In this document: in pieces, positions 27,056-32,987 of the stretch
Layout of the letters: each line of letters opens with the position of its first letter
How positions within the stretch are numbered: the stretch's first letter is position 1
DNA from: Hyphomicrobiales bacterium
GTDB taxonomy: Bacteria > Pseudomonadota > Alphaproteobacteria > Rhizobiales > Xanthobacteraceae
Assembly (NCBI GenBank): GCA_017305595.1
Contig: JAFKKL010000021.1
Span: 1-32,987 of the forward strand
DNA length: 32,987 nucleotides
Reading direction: 5' to 3'
Program-made: the position numbers and the translations under genes
The notes under the pieces: model-generated
The model's database searches: none
What the model was told of the DNA's origin: nothing
The model's input: the letters and a program-made list of their open reading frames with translations, nothing else

Positions 27056-28936
27056 CTATGCGACCGAAATGACGTGAGCGGGCGGCGGCGATGCATAGAG
27101 GCTTTCGATCCACGCGGCGCGATGCTCGAGCACCGCGCGCTGGTTGATCGAACCCTTGTCGGTGACCTCGCCGCGATCGATCGACAGCGGCACGTCGACC
27201 AGCATCGCGCGCGCGATGCGATTGGATGAGCCGGTCGCCGTGACCGCGAATGCCGCCAGCCGCTCGCGGAACGCCTGCCGCACTTTCGGATCGTTGGCAG
27301 CAGCGGCGAGATCGTCGGCCGGCAAGGCGGGATTGATGACGCGGCAGCCATCGAGATCGAGGATCACCAGCGCCGACAATTCGTCGCGGTTGATGCCGGC
27401 GATCACCACGTCGCGCACCAGCGGCGCGCAGGCGGCGACAAAGCGCGCGCGCAGCGGACCGACGCTGACCCAGGTGCCGCTGCCGAGCTTGAAGTCTTCG
27501 GAGATGCGACCGTCGAAATCGAATCCGGCATCGACATCGGCAGGATCGACGAAGCGGATCGCGTCGCCCATGACATAGAAGCCTTCGTCGTCGAACGACT
27601 TTGCCGTCAGCTCCGGCTGCCGCCAGTAGCCCGGCGTCACGTTCGGGCCCTTGGCGCGGACTTCGATCTTGCCGTTGTTGGGAATGAGTTTTGCGTCGTT
27701 GCCGAGCACCGGCAGGCCGATGTGGCCGGAGCGGCTGGTTTCCGGCGTCACCGACATGAAGAACGGCGCGGTCTCGGTGGCCCCTAACCCGGTCAGCATC
27801 GGCACGCGCTTGCCCGTCACCTGCACCGCGATCTCGTCGAGGCTGCCCCAGACGTAAGGCGACAGCGCCGCGCCCGAGAAGAACATCGCGTGCAGCTTGC
27901 CGAAGAATTTTCCGCGCAAGGTCGCGTCGTCGCGCAGATAAGGCAGCAGCGATTCATAGCCTTTCGGCACGTTGAAATAGACCGTCGGAGAAATCTCGCG
28001 CAGGTTGCGCACCGTCTCGGCGATGCCGCCCGGCGTCGGCTTGCCCTCGTCGAGATACATCGAGCCGCCGTTGAACAGCGTCAGCCCGATATTGTGATTG
28101 CCGCCAAACGTATGATTCCACGGCAGCCAGTCGACGATCACCGGAGGCTCGTCCTTGAGGAATGCCAGTGTCTCATTCAGCATCACCTGATTGGCGCAGA
28201 TCATCCGCTGGGTGTTGATCACCGCTTTCGGATTGCCGGTCGAGCCCGAGGTGAGCAGGAATTTCGCGATGGTGTCGGGGCCGATGGCGTCATGCACGGC
28301 GTCGAGTTGCGGATGCTCCGGCGTCGCCAGCAGTTCGGCGAGCGGCGTCACCGCGCGGCCCGGCACTTCGCCGCGCACCGCGACGATCTCGACATCGGCC
28401 GGCACGTTGGCGGCAAGCGCATCGGCGAACTGCGTGGCATCGGCGGCGAACACCAGCCCCGGCGTCAGCAGTTTCATCACGAAGGACAATTTGCCAAAAT
28501 CCTTCGACACCAGCGAATAGGCCGGCGACACCGGGCAGAACGGTATGCCTGCGTAAAACGCGCCGAACGCCAGCAGCGCATGATCGATGGAATTGCCCGA
28601 GAGGATCATCACCGGCCGCTCGGCCGACAAGCCGCGCGCCAGCAGGGCCGACGCAACATGGCGGCTGGCGTCGAGCAACTGCGCATAGGTGATAGTGCGC
28701 CAGCCGCCGTCGGCGGCGCGCTCGGCCATGAAGACGCGGTTCGGCTCAAGCTTCGCCCAATGATGCAGGCGATCGGTCAGGCGGCGCGGATAGTCAACGA
28801 GCGCGGCGGTCGGGCGAACGTAGATGGTGCCGTCGTCGCGGCGCTCGATGCGCACTTCGGGCCTGCCGAACGAAATCGGCCGCAGCGGCGCGCGCGCCGC
28901 ATCTGGTGTCGAATTGGAAGCAGCCATACGCGACAT
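27056..28936 (-). CDS. couB: Feruloyl-/p-coumaroyl-CoA synthetase, CouB-like
   Basis: 626-aa AMP-forming ligase of the feruloyl-CoA synthase family. Diagnostic stretches are IERRDDGTIYVRP near the N-terminus, LTSGSTGNPKAVINTQRM (phosphate loop), DWLPWNHTFGGNHN, GLGATETAPFF and the C-terminal GEVTDKGSINQRAVL with its catalytic lysine. The length and the TDKGSINQR ending separate this family from ordinary fatty acyl-CoA ligases. It would activate hydroxycinnamates in the cytoplasm with ATP and CoA. AAAGGAG lies nine bases before ATG 28936. The couA stop is 18 bases upstream, so the two are co-transcribed. Confidence 0.92.
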   Translation of the reverse strand: MSRMAASNSTPDAARAPLRPISFGRPEVRIERRDDGTIYVRPTAALVDYPRRLTDRLHHWAKLEPNRVFMAERAADGGWRTITYAQLLDASRHVASALLARGLSAERPVMILSGNSIDHALLAFGAFYAGIPFCPVSPAYSLVSKDFGKLSFVMKLLTPGLVFAADATQFADALAANVPADVEIVAVRGEVPGRAVTPLAELLATPEHPQLDAVHDAIGPDTIAKFLLTSGSTGNPKAVINTQRMICANQVMLNETLAFLKDEPPVIVDWLPWNHTFGGNHNIGLTLFNGGSMYLDEGKPTPGGIAETVRNLREISPTVYFNVPKGYESLLPYLRDDATLRGKFFGKLHAMFFSGAALSPYVWGSLDEIAVQVTGKRVPMLTGLGATETAPFFMSVTPETSRSGHIGLPVLGNDAKLIPNNGKIEVRAKGPNVTPGYWRQPELTAKSFDDEGFYVMGDAIRFVDPADVDAGFDFDGRISEDFKLGSGTWVSVGPLRARFVAACAPLVRDVVIAGINRDELSALVILDLDGCRVINPALPADDLAAAANDPKVRQAFRERLAAFAVTATGSSNRIARAMLVDVPLSIDRGEVTDKGSINQRAVLEHRAAWIESLYASPPPAHVISVA

Positions 28937-28954
28937 CCGGCGATGCTCCTTTGT

Positions 28955-29761
28955 TCAGGCCGGGCGAACCTTCGCGGTCTTGCGATCGAGGAACGCGCGT
29001 ATCCGCTTCTTGGCCTCCTGATCGCTCTGCGCCACCGTCGCCATCAGCGATTCCATCAGCAGACCGGTCTGCGGATTCGACTCCGCGATCATCGGCAGCG
29101 CCTGCAACACCGCGAAGTTGGTCAGCGGCGCATTTTCAGCAACCCGTTGCGCCAATTCCATCGCCTTGGCGTAAGCGCCGCCCGCGTCAGTGAGATACTG
29201 CGAGAACCCGCAGGCGACGCCTTCACTGGCCGAGTAGACCCGGCCGGTCAGCATCATGTCCGCCATCCGCGCCACGCCGATCAGACGCGGCAATCGCACC
29301 GAACCGCCACCACCGACGAAGATGCCGCGGCTGCCTTCCGGCAAGGCGTAATAGGTGCTGGCGTCGGCTACGCGGATATGCGCCGCGCAGGCGAGTTCGA
29401 GGCCGCCGCCGATCACGGCGCCGCGCAAGGCGGCAATCACCGGCACGCGGCAATATTGAATCTTGTCGAACACCCGGTGCCACATCTGGGAATGCACCAG
29501 CCCGCCGGTGGCGTCGCGCTCGGTCAGTTCGGAGAGGTCAAGGCCGGCGGAGAAATGCTCGCCGACGCCGTGCAGCACCACCGCGCCGACACCGTCCGGC
29601 AGATGCGAGAAGCAATGCTTGATTTCCGCCATGATGTCGTCGTTCAGCGCATTGCGCTTGGCTGGACGATTAAGCCCGACGCTCAGCACCGGGCCGATCT
29701 GTTCGACGGTCAGCAGCGTCGCGGGCGCAGCGATGGAAGCGGAGGCGGCGGCGTTTCCCAT
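28955..29761 (-). CDS. couA: Crotonase-family hydratase (possibly hydratase-lyase), CouA-like
   Basis: 268-aa crotonase. Both acids of classical enoyl-CoA hydratases are present: Glu122 in IGGGLELAC and Glu142 in ALPEGSRGIF. The oxyanion-hole loop SAGLDL (71-76) is normal. It differs from the Pseudomonas-type feruloyl-CoA hydratase-lyase, which as I recall lacks the first glutamate. The product may thus be the hydrated CoA ester or the aldehyde plus acetyl-CoA. I chose ATG 29761 because the family starts here and the promoter lies just upstream. The frame stays open to 30085, but through the promoter and a repeat. Confidence 0.87.
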   Translation of the reverse strand: MGNAAASASIAAPATLLTVEQIGPVLSVGLNRPAKRNALNDDIMAEIKHCFSHLPDGVGAVVLHGVGEHFSAGLDLSELTERDATGGLVHSQMWHRVFDKIQYCRVPVIAALRGAVIGGGLELACAAHIRVADASTYYALPEGSRGIFVGGGGSVRLPRLIGVARMADMMLTGRVYSASEGVACGFSQYLTDAGGAYAKAMELAQRVAENAPLTNFAVLQALPMIAESNPQTGLLMESLMATVAQSDQEAKKRIRAFLDRKTAKVRPA

Positions 29762-29788
29762 GGGCTTATTTATGTCCTTGATAGAATA

Positions 29789-29824
29789 GTTATGTTTTAT
29801 AACAGATTGGGCGAGAGTCAACAA
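29789..29824 (-). promoter_or_regulatory. couA promoter with candidate CouR operator on the -10
   Basis: Minus-strand TTGTTG (complement of 29819-29824), a 17-base spacer and TATAAA (complement of 29796-29801) make a good sigma-70-type promoter 35 bases before the start codon. The palindrome GTTAT-GTTTT-ATAAC (29789-29803) covers the -10. Its TTAT-N5-ATAA core is the same as in the couR/importer intergenic site at 19652-19668. Upstream, 29825-29945 shows no clear gene of its own. Confidence 0.68.
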
Positions 29825-29946
29825 CGGGGCGGCGGTGTGGATGGGGAATCCGATCACGTCGGCCAGGGCGCGCACCTGTTCTGTCAGGAAAGGGAGCGTC
29901 CCCTCGCCGTCATATGTCACGACAGCATCCCAACGACGTTCTCGTC

Positions 29947-30073
29947 GTCCCTGCGCAGGCAGGGACCCATACGCCGCAGCGACCGTCATGAATGGGAGCG
30001 CAGATTGCCCTGGCCTTGCACGCCCGTCATCCCAACAAAGCCAGGGGTAATGGGTCCCCGCCTTCGCGGGGAC
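29947..30073. repeat. Two family-C palindromes (one diverged, one exact)
   Basis: GTCCCTGC-GCAG-GCAGGGAC at 29947-29966 and GTCCCCGCCTTCGCGGGGAC at 30054-30073. The second is identical to 3399-3418. Both lie in the 29762-30234 gap between couA and the DUF3237 gene, which has no other supported gene. Confidence 0.75.
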
Positions 30074-30105
30074 GACACCGTGCATGGCATTGCGCGAGCC
30101 CTCAC

Positions 30106-30214
30106 CGTCATGGCCGGATTATTTCGGCCATCCACGTCTTTACCTTTTGCGAGATACGCAGGACGTGGATGCTCGGGCTTTCGCCGCGCAGGCGGGACAA
30201 GCCCGGACATGACG
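30106..30214. repeat. Long family-B palindromic repeat
   Basis: Starts CGTCATGGCCGG and ends CCGGACATGACG, with inner ATCCACGT / ACGTGGAT arms. It lies just downstream of the DUF3237 stop codon (minus strand) and upstream of the couA promoter, so it may insulate the TRAP operon from couA. Confidence 0.75.
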
Positions 30215-30234
30215 AACTGCAATTTGTGAAATGC

Positions 30235-30696
30235 TTAAAGCACCTGATGCACGTCGATGACGACGCGGTCGGCGTGGCGCGCGGCGGAGCCGATGAACAG
30301 GTGCTGCATCAGCCAGCGGTATTTCTCGCTGCCGGTTTCGAACTTCGGCGTGGTGCGGAAATAGATCAGCTTGGGATCGACCGGTTCGTTGCGCTTGAGC
30401 TTTTCGAGAAGCTCCTTCGGCCCGAAGCGGATGCCGGTGTTGACGACATAGATCACAGCGCCGTCGTCGGTCTCGATCGCGTACTTGGCTTCGAGATCGA
30501 TCAGCTCGTCGGGCCGGATGATCTGGAAGTCGGCGCCGAACGGCAACACCTTGCCGTTGATGCCCTCGCCATGCACCTCGCCTCCGATAATCGGAATGAT
30601 TCTGCGGGTGCCGTAGCCGATATCGCCGGCCGAGGTGACGGCGGCGATCCGCGCGGTGACGGTGAAGACGTATTTCGTCTTGAGAACGGGCGTCAT
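30235..30696 (-). CDS. DUF3237 family protein
   Basis: 153-aa soluble protein without signal or membrane segments. The DUF3237 pattern is visible: a conserved IGGEVHGEGINGKVLPFGAD block, DLEAKYAIETDDGAVIYVVNTG and the ending IYFRTTPKFETG..YRWL. Family members are small beta-barrel proteins of unknown function often found near aromatic or steroid catabolic genes. It starts four bases after the tarM-like stop, so it is the last gene of the TRAP operon. It is adjacent to couA but separated by repeats and a promoter. Confidence 0.85.
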   Translation of the reverse strand: MTPVLKTKYVFTVTARIAAVTSAGDIGYGTRRIIPIIGGEVHGEGINGKVLPFGADFQIIRPDELIDLEAKYAIETDDGAVIYVVNTGIRFGPKELLEKLKRNEPVDPKLIYFRTTPKFETGSEKYRWLMQHLFIGSAARHADRVVIDVHQVL

Positions 30697-30700
30697 CGCG

Positions 30701-32011
30701 CTACCCCATCATGTGCATCGGCAGCCATGTCGCGATCACCGGGAAGGCGATCAGCAGCACCAGCCGCACCAGGTCGGTCGCCACGAACGGCAGCACGCCG
30801 GCGAAGATCGTCGACATACTGACGTCCTTGATCACGCTCTTGATGACGAACACGTTCATGCCGACCGGTGGATGGATCAACCCGAGTTCGACCGTCATCA
30901 CAATGATGATGCCGAACCAGATCGGATCGAAGCCCAGCGCCGTCACCACCGGAAACACGATCGGCACGGTGAGGATGATCATCGCCATCGCGTCCATCAG
31001 GCAACCGAGCACCAGATACATCAGCAGGATCAGCGCCAGCACGCCGTAGCGGCCGATGCCGAGGCCGGTGAGAAACTCGGTGACGTGCTGCGGCGTCTGG
31101 GTTATGGTCAGGAAGTAGCCGAAGCACAGCGCGCCGATCAGCACGGTGAAGACGGCGGCCGTGGTACGCGTCGCCTGCAACAGCGCTTCAAGAATACCGT
31201 CACGCGACAGCTTGCGACGCATGACGCCGATGATGAAGGCGCCGACCGCGCCGACCGCGCCCGCCTCGGTCGGGATGAAGAAGCCGCCATACAACCCGCC
31301 GATCACGAAGAAGAACAGCGCCAGCGGCGACCACACGTCGCGCAACGCCAGCACGCGATCATTCCAACTGCTGCGCGGGCCAGCAGGCAGAAAGCCCGGC
31401 CGCACCACGCCGATGATGGCGATGGTGATCATATGCATGGTGATCGCCAGCAATCCCGGAACGATGCCGGCGACGAACAGCTTGCCGATATCCTGCTGGG
31501 TGATGATGCCGTAGACCACCAGCACGGTGGACGGCGGCAACATCGCGCCGAGCGTGCCGCCGACCGCGATGACGCCGGTGGAGAACGACTGTGGATAACC
31601 AAAGCGGCGCATTTCCGGATAGGCCACCGCGGAGAACGTCGCGGCGGTCGCAACCGACGATCCCGAGATCGCCGCGAAGCCACCGCAAGCGCCGATGGTG
31701 GCGATGCCGAGACCGCCCTTCCAGTGGCCGACGAAAGTGTTGGCGGCGCGGAACAGTTCGCGGCTGATGCCCGACACCGAAACGAATGCGCCCATCAGCA
31801 GGAACATCGGGATCACGCCGAAGGAATAATCGGTGACGGTGCGCATTACCGTTTGCGCCACCAGCTTCAGCGCGGGCTCCATGCCGGTGAGATAACCGAA
31901 ACCGGTGACGCCGACGAGGCCCATGGCCATGCCGACCGGCACCCGCAACAGCATCATCGCGAACAGGCTGACGAAGCCGATCAGGGCAACTGCTTCGTTG
32001 CTCAACTCCAT
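30701..32011 (-). CDS. tarM: TRAP transporter large permease (DctM type, TarM-like)
   Basis: 436-aa integral membrane protein with about 12 hydrophobic segments. DctM-family stretches include FGVIPMFLLMGAFVSVSG, GFAAISGSSVATAATFS and VGGTLGAMLPPSTVLVVYG. It forms the Na+-driven translocation channel. The small-permease stop is six bases upstream and the DUF3237 start four bases downstream. In R. palustris, TarPQM next to the cou genes takes up lignin-derived aromatic acids. The name is given on that order. Confidence 0.9.
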   Translation of the reverse strand: MELSNEAVALIGFVSLFAMMLLRVPVGMAMGLVGVTGFGYLTGMEPALKLVAQTVMRTVTDYSFGVIPMFLLMGAFVSVSGISRELFRAANTFVGHWKGGLGIATIGACGGFAAISGSSVATAATFSAVAYPEMRRFGYPQSFSTGVIAVGGTLGAMLPPSTVLVVYGIITQQDIGKLFVAGIVPGLLAITMHMITIAIIGVVRPGFLPAGPRSSWNDRVLALRDVWSPLALFFFVIGGLYGGFFIPTEAGAVGAVGAFIIGVMRRKLSRDGILEALLQATRTTAAVFTVLIGALCFGYFLTITQTPQHVTEFLTGLGIGRYGVLALILLMYLVLGCLMDAMAMIILTVPIVFPVVTALGFDPIWFGIIIVMTVELGLIHPPVGMNVFVIKSVIKDVSMSTIFAGVLPFVATDLVRLVLLIAFPVIATWLPMHMMG

Positions 32012-32017
32012 GATCGC

Positions 32018-32587
32018 TTACTCCGCCGTCTTGATTTTGGGTTCGTGCAACTGATCAGGATGGAAGATCAGGCGCCAGGTGCGGATCGCGATCAGCAGCA
32101 CGGCGGAGACATCGCCGACCCACGCCACCGCATAGAAGGGCCAGATCGGCAGTTGCAGATCCATCGTCAGGACGTGGTCTTCGCGGGTGGTAATGACCTT
32201 GTCGAGCAGCGTGTAGGTCTGCACCGTCACCACGAACAGCAGCACCAAGGTCGCGAACACGTCGATCCAGCGTTGATATTTCGGCGAGGCATTAGCCCAC
32301 ACCAGATCGACGGTGATGTGGGTGCCGCGATAGCTGGTCGCGGCGATGCCCCAGAAGATCAGGATGCCGAGCAGAAACTGACCGATGTTGTAGTAGTCCG
32401 GGATCGTCACCGAAAAGAATTTCCGCATGAACACCGCGATGAAGGTGTTCAGCGCGACGATGCCGACGAAGAAGGCCGCGACCCATTCGATCGAGTCGAT
32501 GAACTTGTCCATGTAGTTCTTGGACGCAGGCTCAGGCGGACCCGTCAGGACACCGTCGGGACTGACTTCGGGTTGGCTGGTGGTCAT
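32018..32587 (-). CDS. tarQ: TRAP transporter small permease (DctQ type, TarQ-like)
   Basis: 189-aa membrane protein with four hydrophobic segments after a 28-residue hydrophilic N-terminus. The DctQ pattern FLLGILIFWGIAATSYRGTHITVDLV (given here over about residues 73-98) is the family hallmark, with the RGTHI motif typical. It pairs with the large permease six bases downstream. The binding-protein gene lies upstream past a repeat. Confidence 0.9.
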   Translation of the reverse strand: MTTSQPEVSPDGVLTGPPEPASKNYMDKFIDSIEWVAAFFVGIVALNTFIAVFMRKFFSVTIPDYYNIGQFLLGILIFWGIAATSYRGTHITVDLVWANASPKYQRWIDVFATLVLLFVVTVQTYTLLDKVITTREDHVLTMDLQLPIWPFYAVAWVGDVSAVLLIAIRTWRLIFHPDQLHEPKIKTAE

Positions 32588-32611
32588 GGGAATTTCGCGC
32601 TGTTACGTTGC

Positions 32612-32702
32612 CGTCATGCCCGGGCCCGTCCCGGCCATCCACGTCTTGCTTTTCGCCTGTTGAACGGAGACGTGGATGCCCGGGACAAGCCCGGGCATGA
32701 CG
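32612..32702. repeat. Family-B palindromic repeat between tarP- and tarQ-like genes
   Basis: Ends CGTCATGCCCGGG / CCCGGGCATGACG with inner ATCCACGTC / GACGTGGAT arms form a long hairpin. It fills most of the 137-base gap and, as an RNA hairpin, could favour expression of the binding protein over the permeases. Confidence 0.8.
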
Positions 32703-32724
32703 TTCCGTTGGGGAGGCGTAACGA

Positions 32725-32987
32725 CTACAGCCCCGCGCCGAACTTCTTGATCGCGGCTTGCAGATCGGCCTCGATCGCAACCGGATCGCCGCCGGCCTTC
32801 TTGACGTCCGCAGCCCAACTGTCTTGCAGCGGCTTCGCGGCAGCCTTCCACTTTGCGAGCTGTTCGGGCGTCAGCTTGTAGACTTCGTGGTCGGCCAGCG
32901 CCTTCATCTTGGCGCGGCCGTTGAACTCGAACTCGCTCCACGGATCGGTCACCTTCGAGGCCCATTCCGGCGTACAGTGATCATCGA
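32725..32987 (-). CDS. tarP: TRAP transporter substrate-binding protein, C-terminus only (TarP-like)
   Basis: About 87 C-terminal codons running off the right end of the window; the frame is open to base 32987. The visible end, with KVTDPWSEFEFNGRAKMKALADHEVYKLTPEQLAKW and then an amphipathic helix ending IKKFGAGL (residues quoted in part), fits the terminal helices of DctP-type solute-binding proteins. Its place upstream of DctQ and DctM genes supports this. Function as an aromatic-acid receptor is inferred from the locus. Confidence 0.72.
   Translation of the reverse strand, partial: DDHCTPEWASKVTDPWSEFEFNGRAKMKALADHEVYKLTPEQLAKWKAAAKPLQDSWAADVKKAGGDPVAIEADLQAAIKKFGAGL

Noticed and set aside
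27890-30229. 779-codon plus-strand open frame opposite couB and couA
   Set aside because: Antisense shadow of two well-supported genes; it continues through a promoter and repeats.
30635-32881. 748-codon plus-strand open frame opposite the TRAP genes
   Set aside because: Low-complexity Arg/His/Asp/Gln translation typical of the complement of membrane-protein genes.

Overview
The window is high-GC alphaproteobacterial DNA. It most resembles the Rhodopseudomonas/Bradyrhizobium group (Nitrobacteraceae). The gene orders match the R. palustris pim and cou/tar loci as I recall them, and the gaps between genes carry several families of short palindromic repeats typical of those genomes. No RNA genes, insertion sequences, prophage or CRISPR arrays were seen. 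Gene names come from order and motifs only, without database searches.

Region 1 (1-8593, minus strand) is a dicarboxylate/fatty-acid beta-oxidation operon of the pimFABCD(E) type. It reads: trifunctional-type hydratase/dehydrogenase, acyl-CoA ligase, thiolase, two acyl-CoA dehydrogenases, and an SDR oxidoreductase cut by the window edge. Nearly every junction holds a palindromic repeat.

Region 2 (8594-17695, plus strand) starts with a divergent regulatory gap holding a 17-bp near-perfect palindrome. It then has an IclR regulator and a complete Liv-type ABC importer (livG-F-H-M), followed by three tandem paralogous periplasmic binding proteins of 409 aa each. Hairpin terminators lie between the copies. 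The likely job is uptake of the acids that the pim operon degrades. A glycerate 2-kinase (17696-18976) follows.

Region 3 (19078-32987) looks like the hydroxycinnamate (p-coumarate/ferulate) locus. It holds the MarR repressor couR, divergent from an ABC importer (permease, permease-ATPase fusion, ATPase), and the opposing operon couA-couB-SDR-couP. A TRAP transporter (tarP partial, tarQ, tarM) and a DUF3237 gene lie upstream of couA. Matching TTAT-N5-ATAA palindromes sit in the couR/ABC promoter gap and on the -10 box of the couA promoter, which suggests one repressor controls both. Inside this locus sits a small module not part of the textbook cou system: a second MarR regulator with four C-terminal cysteines, divergent from an unrecognised exported protein, with two near-identical 19-bp operator-like repeats between them.

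Together the window encodes capture of plant-derived aromatic acids and of medium-chain (di)carboxylic acids, CoA activation, side-chain shortening and beta-oxidation. Having the pim-like and cou-like loci side by side is the main architectural feature.
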